A DNA stretch of 64,000 nt from Gnetum montanum (Eukaryota > Streptophyta > Gnetopsida > Gnetales > Gnetaceae): the NCBI GenBank assembly GCA_015680685.1, contig MNCI01035092.1:148733-212732 (forward strand), in the 5' to 3' direction. The notes under the pieces are model-generated. The model made no database searches. It was not told the DNA's origin and saw only the letters and a program-made list of their open reading frames with translations. Made by a program: the position numbers and the translations under genes. The number at the start of each line of letters is the position of its first letter. The stretch's first letter is position 1. Of this stretch, positions 1 through 9,482 are shown one piece after another.

Positions 1-203
1 GTGCTAAAAAGATGTGCAAAGATAAATTTGAAGCTCAATTGGTCGAAAAGTTCAATTGGTCCAATATGTGATTGTACTAGGACATAAAGTTTTGTAAAAG
101 GGAATTGAGGTAGATCTTGAGAAGATCAGAGTCATACGAAACATCACCCAAATGCCATAAATTTTCAAATATATTAGATCATTTCTAGGCCACATAGGAT
201 ATT
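1..203 (+). pseudogene. K1 reverse transcriptase C-terminal end
   Basis: Conceptual translation gives the end of a gypsy reverse transcriptase: a broken GxxxSKRGIEVD-type stretch around 65-120 followed by the FLGHIGYYRRF-type connection to RNase H. The last codons are interrupted exactly at 203 by K2 and resume at 13273. Removing K2 and one TSD copy restores Gly-Tyr-Tyr-Arg-Arg across the junction. Several stops and indels are present, so this is a relic. The catalytic part of the domain lies outside the window. Confidence 0.75.
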
Positions 204-1091
204 TGATGAGTCATGAATTGGTTAGCTCTGATATCAGATATTTGATATCAGAGCCTCGATATCAGATATGCAATATCAAGTCCCAAGAAACGATGTCGGA
301 TATCCGATATTGTCTCTTCCTTGCTAGCTTATAAACATAGCACTTGGATGCACAGTTGGGATATAAAAAGTTTTAGTTTTTAGTTCTCAATTTTTGATAG
401 TCTTTCTTAGATTTTTTCAATTTCTAGTGCATGCTCGTAGTGTGATGTTTGTAATCGCATGACACCTTTATTCAAGTGTGATGTACTTGGACATGTTAGA
501 TGATTAGAAATAAAGATCAAGATTACTTCCATCATTGCCACATTCACTTAGATTTATTATTGCTTTAATTATTTAATTGTTTAATTATTTACTATTTTCT
601 TTAGTTAATGTTTTCATTTATTACTATTTACTATTCTTGTCATTAAGCATAATGAGTGCAACTTAATCATGAGCGCTTAAGTGTACGTACTCAGTAATCT
701 AGAAGCATATCAGTTGGCACACCTAGTGATATATGCTTGGCAATCCCAATAGTAGTTATATGAAGTCCAAGGCATGTACAGATGATTGGGAATAGATACT
801 CATCATGCATAGGCTAGTTTAGATTCTATTTTCCATTGTTCATTAGCTTAATTAATTTATCTCTTTATCATTATTAGGAGCAGCATAGAATTAGACAACA
901 TCATATGCCTCACTTTGGTCTAAACCATACGTGACAAAACTACCACTAGTCCAAGTGGGAAGACAATGAACTACGATCAAAGCATAACGATCTAGATGCC
1001 ACAACTAGTCCCATACATGAAATTCAACTGGATCATGTGTGAATGCTTGTGATTCATATGGTTGGGCATAGGGATACCTCATCGCTCATCA
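204..1091 (+). repeat. K2 5' LTR
   Basis: 888 bp, starting TGATGAGTC and ending CTCATCA. U3 opens with palindromic GATATC motifs at about 230-330. A TATA box (TTATAAACA) lies at 329-337, and an AATAAAGAT polyadenylation signal near 508 marks R. The end contains the family-typical GTATGGTT...GGGATACCTC sequence. The second LTR at 12412 is clearly related but diverged by point changes and small indels. Confidence 0.9.
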
Positions 1092-1110
1092 TCGGCGTCG
1101 TTGTCAAGGA
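1092..1110 (+). other. K2 primer binding site (tRNA-Asp type)
   Basis: The sequence tcggcgtcgttgtcaagga follows the LTR directly. It matches the complement of the 3' end of plant tRNA-Asp(GTC), TGGCGCCGTTGCCGGGGA, apart from a one-base offset and transitions of the kind caused by cytosine deamination. The same site recurs in K3 and K4. Confidence 0.75.
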
Positions 1111-1218
1111 TGGTGCTAATTATTTAGATTAGTTATATCATACATGATCGCTATAAAGGTATTAATGATATATATTTTAGAAAATATTAAATCACACACA
1201 CATCATAAGCTAACGACA

Positions 1219-3147
1219 ATGTCTCTTCCATAAGGACGTGATAATGTACTATATAACAAAAACATTCATTAGAGAACTAATGAGATATATAGTGAGAAAA
1301 ATTGGAGCGACCAACCTTATGCAGGGGTTTCTTATGTTCATGACCATCCTTACAACACTCAAAGACTACATTCACCTAAGGTAGACAATCTTGGAGGAGA
1401 TGATGTAAGTCTTGAACTAGGGGAGGCCTCAAGGCCTAAGACCTTCTTGAAACCAAGAAACAATAAATTAAGGGACCCTAGGGAACACCACAGAAGCCAT
1501 GGAAATCCTTCCAATTCCTCATCTCTCTTTCCTTTCAACATCTAGTTCTGACAAAGATGAATGTAGGTATGAAGATAAAGCTCCACTAAAGGGTCAGAAT
1601 AGAAACAAAAATCGAACTCGCAGGAACATTCATGGTCATCAACATGAACATAGACAAAATTTTCATAATCAACCGAATAGAAATTTTCATCACAAATTAT
1701 CTAATGATGATGAACCCTTTTTGGCCATTTGGAGCCTCACGCAGATCATAGAGGTAATTAAGATATCTTGTAGGCATCGCAAAGAGAGTTGCCTACCCAG
1801 GCTTGATATGAATAATATTCCTAAATTTGCAAGAGGCTATGATTCAAATTTGCAACATCATTTACAAGCCTTCCATTGTGCCTGCATTTTCTAAAACATT
1901 GAAAGTGGGTGGCAAAAGCTTAAGCTCTTTCCTAGGACACTAATTGATAGAGCCAAAGTGTGGTATAGATCGTTAAAATCAAATTCAATCTAATGATGGT
2001 TCATAATATTGGAACTCTTCAACGAGAAATACTAGACCTATGTCAGTGTGTCCAACTTAAGGATACTATTCCGAAGATAGAAGCAAGGACAACATAAACC
2101 CTTGGACATGGCCTTAGATAGATATTATTCCCTACTGAATAGATGCTCAGGCCATGGTTTGTACGAGGAAAGGCAACTATTCCACATCATAGATGGGCTT
2201 CATAATGAAGCAAGGGAGACCCTTGGGATGTATGCCCTAGGACAATTATATGAGCTACAAGCCCATTAGATCCAAGAACTAATTGAATTGATGACAAAAG
2301 AAGAAGGAGAGATATGCAAATGGGAGAATGCCGAGAAATATCATTGGGGTCCAACTCTTCAACAGAAGGAGGTCCATATCTATGGTAAGAAGAAAGAAAA
2401 TGCTCTTGATAAGGTGATTTTGCAACAAACCTTGCCAATATAGAAGTCTATTAATGAACTTAAAGCAAAGTTTAATAAGATATCAAAATGGATATATGAA
2501 AACATTACAACTCTTATTGAGACAGCTGAGGAGAAGATCATGCAAAAAAAGCCAAGTGATTATGATAAACAAAGGATATAGAACCAAGAAACAACTAGGA
2601 ATACTTTTTTGGCAAACAAGAAAAATGGCTAATGAAAGTGAGGCTATAGACTCAACCACATAAGAAGATAATGGATGTGACTTCCACATATATGACCATT
2701 AGAGGGGCCATTGCCTAGTCTTGTTGCATCTACATGAGTATTGGGCAAGTACCTTAAATTCAAAGTTTGTACATAAGTGCATGCTTGGGAGATTTTTTCC
2801 TCCACAAGGTAATTATAGACAGTCCCACAACCAAATGTACTATCCTAGGAGAACTTATTACTAGCCTCAACACTATCATCAACCATAGTGGCAACAACCA
2901 CAATCATGGGGAAGGCCACCACCAAATCAGCCCTATCCTTCCTATCTGTTGAAACCACACGAATATTATGTTCAACATCCTATTTCTCCAACTAGTTCTA
3001 CATCCTCTACTTCAAATCGCCACTATCACTCTCTCGAGTACCATCAACCCATGACATTTATGGAGGGATCACCACCTCACTCCTCTTACTCTCCATCCGA
3101 CCCTTGATATTCTCATCCTCCACCTCATGACATGCCACCACCAAGGA
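1219..3147 (+). pseudogene. K2 gag relic
   Basis: Probable start ATG at 1219 by comparison with K3. The Retrotrans_gag capsid region is at about 1790-2330: conceptual residues include KLKLFPRTL, AKVWYRSL and HIIDGLHNEARETLGMYA, all alignable to the better preserved gag of K3 (32700-33220). A zinc-knuckle remnant, C-x2-H-x3-H-x4-C, lies near 2660-2710, with the second Cys replaced by His. A Pro/Gln/Tyr-rich tail follows to about 3145. Many TAG stops and frameshifts make it non-functional. The protease seen in K3 is missing here, where two single Ns (3147, 3340) bracket unrelated sequence. Confidence 0.8.
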
Positions 3148-3340
3148 NTTTTGAAATTGAAGTAATGATGGGTGGTGGCCTTGTGTAGGATCAAAGGATG
3201 GTGGTGGTGAAAAGGGAGGCATTGCACCAGATTGGCACTGTGCTAGTTCGGATGATGTGGTAGATCCATGAGTCTTTTGCTTTAGCTTTCGACCTTTCCT
3301 AAAGAAGGGATGTTTCCTATGTGGTGGTTAAGATCTATCN
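3148..3340 (+). other. segment between two single Ns, of unclear origin
   Basis: Sequence between N3147 and N3340 does not match the protease region expected from K3. It contains gtggtgg-rich stretches and no recognisable domain. It may be a misjoin or a local replacement. Confidence 0.4.
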
Positions 3341-4795
3341 TAGCCACCATAATATCAAAGGACACCTAGTGGCTAGGGAATGAACGGTTACCAATGTTTT
3401 ATACATGCATGGATCCTATCTATCCACTTATTAATCCTTGTCACGACAAAATGTTTAGTCATGGGGGTTACCCCCCATTCTAATCTTCAGGATTCATAAG
3501 TGTTTTCCATCTTTTTGTCATTTTCTCATTTCTTGATATAATTTTTCTTATTCTTTTCAACTTTTTCCATTTGTTGTCTTCATCTTCTTTGTTAGTAATC
3601 TCACCTATGAATAAAATGATCATGTTGTCCATTAAGGTTAGGTTTTCTCTATGTTGTCAAGTCATAAGGAACTGATTATTCGAATAGTGAGACCACGTCA
3701 TCCATCCACTCATTCCATTAATAAGAGGTTCTTGCTCTAGTCATAATAATATTCTTTTTCATCATCCAACCTAAAAATAAATCCATAATCATTGTGTCTA
3801 GATAGAAGAGTGCAGAACCAAAGCAGAATGTAAGGGGTGTGACATCAAAGGGATTTGTAAATTTTCTTTGGCCACTTCTGTATGTTCTATCATGTTGTTG
3901 AGGTTGTAATTATATCCTTGTAGATCTAATGAAAAATGGGAGTAAGAACACCATAAAGAGGCACTGAATAAATTTTGCAGGTCCCACTTGAAAGACATGT
4001 ATCCATGCCTAAAGGTTGGCGGCTTCTCAGTACTTACAAAAAAAGAAAAGAGGGTGTACTATAAATAAGCTTCTCCCTTGGACAAAACACCAAGTGATGT
4101 TACTCCTTGCAACTATGATAGTCTTATGGTTGTCCACCAACGTGATGAAATAATGCGATGTCACTAAAATGTGGTTTGAACTTGGTTCGAATTTTGGAAA
4201 GAAAGACTCATGATTATTTTAACCATTAATAACACACAAGGATTCATTGTGCCAATGGTAAGGCACCTCATGTGTCAATTTTTGCAATCCTTTCTATAGT
4301 CCATTTCATCTTGTTGTCCATTTGATCCTAACTTGTGGTTCTGTATAACATAGAGTTATTATCTCAAATTGGTGGTTTTAACATGTGTGTTTTGTTGCAT
4401 AGGTATGTGTTGCATTCAACCCCTTTAGTGCCTACAGACATTTTTAGGTGTGGTTACACAAGGGCATCATAGGCTAAAGCCTTCTTTGGGGAGGACCCAC
4501 TTGTGTAACTTTTGTAACTTACACTTGTCTGACACAACCACATCATTCTTAACCTTCTCATTTTGTCATGCCCTTCTCATGTAACTTGATCCATCCACAA
4601 TCTCAATTTCAATGTCCTTCTTCTTACTTCTTCTAAAGCTTTTCACATCAATGACTCCACTTGCTCACATATTAGGTGCCTCAAACTGATTTTCCACTTA
4701 CCCTAGAACTATGGACCTAACCTCAAACCTTCCAACCAATCATAGAGTTTCATTTTTCATGCTTAGTTGCCCTATTTAATGCATATTCATGGACC
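3341..4795 (+). other. K2 conserved non-coding module, part 1
   Basis: Non-coding, T-rich sequence alignable by eye to K1 (15230-16440), K3 (35040-36250), K4 (45660-46900, minus) and K5 (56480-58500, minus). Conserved landmarks are the 'aataagaggttctt' segment near 3718 and the 'aggctaaagcct...gggaggaccca' core at 4461-4505. A copy of the polypurine-tract sequence lies at 3457-3467. No ORF is conserved across copies. Confidence 0.75.
3457..3467 (+). other. internal PPT-like sequence of K2
   Basis: AGTCATGGGGG, identical to the true polypurine tract core at 12399-12409. It stands just after the gag relic. K3 has the same sequence after its gag-protease at 35056-35066. Confidence 0.55.
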
Positions 4796-4881
4796 TTGAT
4801 ATTGAGTACCCGATATCAAGTGGTACACAATGTTGGATACTTGATACCAAGTCATACAAAACCAATATATATGACCCCTAT
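4796..4881 (+). promoter_or_regulatory. K2 internal U3-like promoter segment
   Basis: Contains GATATT/GATATC motifs (4798, 4812), further GATAC motifs and a TATA-like tatatatg at 4865-4872. The LTR U3 has the same arrangement: GATATC palindromes, then a TATA box. Equivalent segments precede ORF2 in K1, K5 and K6. In K2 it was separated from ORF2 by the T1/T2 region. Promoter activity is inferred only. Confidence 0.45.
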
Positions 4882-5831
4882 TGAAACACCACCAAATTTG
4901 GACTTCAGCATCCTGGGTGCAAAATTTTCTAAGTGTTGAGACTACACTCTCCATTGCCCCAAAGTGTAGTCAAGCATAGTTAGCATGAAGGCACAATTTT
5001 TGTAAATTGTTTCTAAGTGTTGAGACTATGCTCTCCACTGTCCTAGAGCATAGTCAGCCTCATGCAAAGTGTAGTCAACACATAGGCTAGTTTTGCAAAT
5101 TGTTCTAACTGTCAAGCTAGCCACTACAAAATTTACTAAGTGCTAAGACTATGTTCTCCACTGCTCTAGAGCATAGTCAAGCGTAGTCAGCATGAAAGCG
5201 CATTTTTTTGCAAATTTTTCCAAGTGTTGAGACTACGCTCTCCACTAGCCCAGAGCTTAGTCAAGCATAGTCAATTAGAAGCCAATTTCTGCAAGTTTTG
5301 ACAAGTGCTAGGAATACGCTCACCTCCAATCAGGAGCATAGTCAGCCTCCTGTGGAGAGCGTAGTCAGAACATAGCCATTTTTTGCAAAATTTTTCTAAG
5401 TGCGAGACTACACTCTTCCCCAGTCTAGAACATAGTCAAGTGTAATTAGCTAGAACAACCTCCAAAGGCCTCTACAATGTAGCACTAGCACTCAACTCAG
5501 CTCTGACTCACCTCCAACAAACATAGTTAGCAAAATGTATCTCCTTTTTATTCTCTTTTTGTCCCCAAAATTGTAACTACACTCAACCCCATACAAGATA
5601 GTGGAGAGTGTAGTCTTCAAAGTTGCATTTTTTCAAGTACATTGTGGTCCTCTTGGTGCATATATATGCACTTGGTAGTGTAGTCACAGTTTCTCAACTT
5701 CATAGAGTCTGGTAAAATGGAGCAGAGTATAACATTGCTACCCTCAGTGGAGAGCATAGTTGGATGACAACGTAGTTCCAATCGTCCTCTCTACCATGTG
5801 GCAACCATCCTGCATTTTCTGCTAACCCTAG
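4882..5831 (+). repeat. T1, first copy of a 1.1-kb LTR-like direct repeat (part 1)
   Basis: Begins TGAAACACCACC and repeats at 7251 (T2). It holds about six imperfect units containing an inverted repeat, ideally GACTACGCTCT...AGAGCGTAGTC, at roughly 4940, 5023, 5144, 5230, 5307 and 5403. Many units show CG to TG/CA decay. The copy is interrupted at 5832 by a solo K LTR with TSD cctag and resumes at 6638. Confidence 0.75.
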
Positions 5832-6632
5832 TGATGAGTGGCGAGGTACCCCTACACTCAACCATACGAATACGAGCATTCTCACGAGCGATTCGGTGGA
5901 ACTCCACAGACGGACTAGTTGTGGCACCTAGACAGTTATCCTTAGGTCGTAGTTCGTTGTCTTACCACCTAGACTAGTATTATAGTTGTCATGTATGATT
6001 TAGTCCAGAGTGAGGCGTATGATGTGTTCCTAATCTAACCGCTACTCCTAATGGCAATGAAAAGTAGTAATTAACTAATCTAGGAGAGAAAGGGTAAGAA
6101 AATCTAATCTAGCCTAAGTGCGATGAGCATCCATTCCTTGATCATTCGTGCACATCTTGGACTTCATGCATGACTACCACTGGGATTACCAAGTGCAGAT
6201 CCTAGGTACGCCACTGAGATACCAAGTAGTCACACTTAAATGCTCGTAATCAATTCGTACTCATTCTACGTTACTAGGGGATAAGGGTAAGAGAAACTAA
6301 TTAGGAAAGCAATACATAACATTTAAATAAACAAATAAATAACAAAGTGAATGCTGCAATGATGAAGTAAGCTCAATCTTTATTGCCGGTCATGTGCGCA
6401 TCCAAGTATGTCACACTCGAATAAAGAATGTTGTACAATTACATTCACCACAATGTGGGAAGACATGGGAAAAATAATCTAACTCTGGAGGGATCAAACT
6501 ACCAGAGTCTAGCTACAGTCTAAATTAGGATGATGAACAAGGGAGAGCCGCTTCTTATTTATAGACATTGCTGCGGACTGCGATATTGCGGGGGACGTGA
6601 TATTATGGCCCATGCGATATTGCGTCCCATCA
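5832..6632 (-). repeat. solo K-family LTR inside T1
   Basis: 801 bp in minus orientation. The plus strand starts TGATGAGTGGCGAGG and ends GCGTCCCATCA. It is flanked by TSD cctag (5827-5831 and 6633-6637). The U3 side (high coordinates) has GCGATATTGCG motifs and 'tcttatttatagaca' (TATA box on minus, near 6560). No internal region remains, so it is most likely a product of LTR-LTR recombination. Confidence 0.9.
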
Positions 6633-6637
6633 CCTAG

Positions 6638-6807
6638 GCTTATAAATACCCTCACCATCAATGTTTTCAGGGTTGGCAAATTTGGAGCATTGGCACATTT
6701 TAGACTTCATAGACTTGCAAACCTAAGGAGCGCTTGGAAGGGAACTAAAGGCATCTTGGCAAAGTTGCAAACTACCATAGCCCACCACTCGCAGTTAGCA
6801 TTTAGCA
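6638..6807 (+). repeat. T1 (part 2): TATA box and downstream region
   Basis: Continues T1 after the solo LTR and matches T2 at 8197-8356. The TATA-like 'cttataaatac' near 6640 suggests that T1 and T2 are LTR-like with U3, R and U5. A weak initiator-Met-like primer sequence (tagaactcagagc, about 6813) follows. Confidence 0.6.
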
Positions 6808-7250
6808 ATGTGTAGAACTCAGAGCAAGTTCACCTTGCAGCAAAAAAAAGGTAAAAGGAATAAAGCACATCCCCAAGTAATCTAGAAGCATTGTAATTTC
6901 ACAACTAGTCTAACCCTGAATCCACATTGACTTTCTCATGAGCACTTCGACGAGAGGTCAACGTTTTTAAGGGCAAGCCACCCTCATGCCATGGTTACCA
7001 TCAGTCATGCTGACTTTGCATCTTGCATCATGACACCCTATTTGCATCTCATCTTCCCTCTTATCCCTAGCAAATTACCTATACCTTTTACTCCTAGCAT
7101 ACCACTATTCATAATACTCTTGAGCATGGTACAATGACATTCGATCAGGTACTAAAGAGCAATGTTGGTGCTAGGCCTACTGTGGTGTTTTTTCATTCTT
7201 TGTCAACATCTCTTAGGACATTCCTCAAGATCTCAACAACGAGAGGCCAA
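6808..7250 (+). other. spacer between T1 and T2
   Basis: About 440 bp without coding potential. A purine-rich gagaggccaa abuts T2 and could be a polypurine tract. If T1 and T2 are LTRs, this is the whole interior of a very small, TRIM-like element. No target duplication was found to confirm that. Confidence 0.4.
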
Positions 7251-8356
7251 TGAAACAACACCAAATTTGGATTTCGGCATACTAGGCACAAAATTTTCTA
7301 AGTACAGTCTCCATTACCCTAGAGTGTAGTTAAGTGTAGTTAGCATGAAGGCATAATTTTTGTAAATTGTTTCTAAGTGTTGAGACTATGCTCTCTACTG
7401 CCTTAGAGCATAGTCAGCCTCATGCAAAGCATAGTCAACACAAAGGCTAGTTTTGCAAATTGTTCTAAGTGTCAAGCCACCTACTGCAAAATTTTTTAAG
7501 TGCTGAGACTATGCTCTCCACTACCCCAAAGCGTAGTCAAGCATAGTTAGCATGAAAGTGCATTTTTTGCAAATTTTTCTAAGTGTTGAGACTATGCTCT
7601 CCACCAGCCCAGAGCATAGTTAAGCGTAGTCAACTGGAAGCTAGTTTTTGCAAATTTTTATAAGTGATAGAACTACGCTCACCCTTAGTCAGGAGCGTAG
7701 TTAGCCTCCAACGGAGAGCGTAGTTAGCACATAGCCATTTTTTGCAAATTTTTCTTAGTGTGGGACTACGCTCTCCCCCAATCCAGAGCATAGTTAAGTG
7801 TAGTCAACTAGAACAGCCTTCAAAGGCCTCCACAATGTAGCACTGACACTCAGCTTAGCTTGAACTCAGCTTTGGCAAGCATAGTTAGCAAAATGTATAT
7901 TATTTGCATCCTGTTTTTGTCCCAAAAATTGTAACTATGCTCGAACCCACACAAGATAGTGGAGAGTATAGTCCCAGAGCATAGTCTCCAAAGTTACATT
8001 TTTTTACGTACATTGTGGTCCTCTCGATGCATATACATGCACTTGGTAGCATAGTCATAGTCTCTCAGCCTCGTAGAGTCTAACAGAATAGAGTAGAACA
8101 TAACACCGCTACCCTCAGTGGAGAGCATAGTTGGATGATAGCATAGCTCCAACCATCCCCTCTGCCATGTGGTAGCCATCTAACATTTTTTGCTAACCCT
8201 AGGCCTATAAATACCCTTGCCATCGATGTTTTTAAGGTTGGAAAATTTGGGGTGTTGGCACATTTTAGACTTCATAGAGTTGCAAACCTAAGGAGCACTT
8301 GGGAGGGAACCAAAGGCATCTTGGCAAAGTTGCAAACTACCATAGCCCATCACAAT
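7251..8356 (+). repeat. T2, second copy of the 1.1-kb direct repeat
   Basis: Begins TGAAACAACACC and parallels T1 through its hairpin units (about 7300, 7385, 7505, 7590, 7672, 7765), a second motif cluster near 7930-8170 and a TATA box (ctataaatac, 8199-8208). The copy ends near 'accatagccca' at about 8347. T2 is uninterrupted. Confidence 0.75.
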
Positions 8357-9150
8357 TCACCGTAGGACATCGTAGCCCATTGCACACCGTGGCCACCAAC
8401 CTGGCAAGCATAGACACCACAGCGAAACATCAATCTCTACGGCTAGACACCTTCGAGACTGTGACTACGCTATCCATTACGCTTGTTGTACATTGTGTAC
8501 CTTCTAATCCCTCTTGGTGTTAACTATGCTCAATCCCATTTAGGGTGCTGTTTCATTCTCTTTCTCTTCCTTTCTTTGCATTTTCAGCATTTTACTTGCA
8601 TTTTTGGCATTCCACTTATAGTTTCTACTATTTTAATGCATAGTCGCACCTAAAACTACGCTTGGGCAATGGCCCCTACATGTTGGCAACCTCATTTTCA
8701 TCAAAAACCTAACTACACTCGACCTTATCAACACCATTAACACTATGAACATTTCTCAAACACTTAGCATTGTTTCACATTAGCATCACAGCTAACCACG
8801 CTGCACCCCGATTGCATTCGGTAAGTCCCTATTCGATCGACAAGACCGTTTAGGACATCCTGTTTCTACCTCCAGCAAGCCCTTGCATAGATTCATGGTT
8901 AACCTGCGCACCCATTGACCTTAGTGTTCCAATTGCTAACATTTTTGGTCACCACACCTATAGTGCCCAAAACTCATTCTCATCATTTGCAGCTAGGGGA
9001 GTTGTTCAAATTTTCTCTCGCGGCTCAAAGTTTTGTGCACCCACTTGTGATATTTGGCTCTAATTTCTGTCATCTGAACCTATCCAAACCCAAAGTGTTT
9101 AAGTTAGTCATGGGAATGGTGCTTGTGTGGGAAACTTGTTCTAATTTTTG
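8357..9150 (+). other. non-coding sequence between T2 and the K2 module
   Basis: Carries scattered gactacgct/actacgctt motifs like T1/T2 up to about 8720, then unremarkable sequence. No conserved ORF, RNA gene or element end is visible. Its origin is unresolved. Confidence 0.4.
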
Positions 9151-9482
9151 ATAATTTGCTATTGCTCAGAGGGTATTATAAGGGTAAGAACGTTAAAAAC
9201 CATAAGTGTTTTATTGAAAAATCAATTGTGGTAATGCCAAAACCTTAATTTTTCCACCCAAGGGACCATAACTATTATAATAAGTCATACATAAGGAAAA
9301 AGAAATGAATTGCAAAGGGTTGTAAAGGACAATAAACACTTTTGGGGATTTTTCCTAAAACTTTTTCTAACTCTACAATCATATGAACTAAGAACTTAAT
9401 GAACTAAGGTAACAAGTAAGGTAGAAACTACTTATTAATAAGAACACAACCTTAGTAACACCCAATCTTTACTTGATTACAG
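9151..9482 (+). other. K2 module part 2, ending in an acceptor-like site
   Basis: Alignable with the 300 bp upstream of ORF2 in K1 (17373-17689), for example 'aggggtaagaa' and 'ctttacaatcat'. It ends TTGATTACAG at 9482, right before the ORF2 start position. K4, K5 and K6 have TGTGATTAYAG at the same place. This resembles a 3' splice site; splicing is inferred. Confidence 0.5.

Noticed and set aside
4882-8356. CRISPR-like reading of the regularly spaced GACTACGCT repeats
   Set aside because: Units are imperfect, unevenly spaced, inside a longer direct repeat with a TATA box, and the context is plant retrotransposon DNA.
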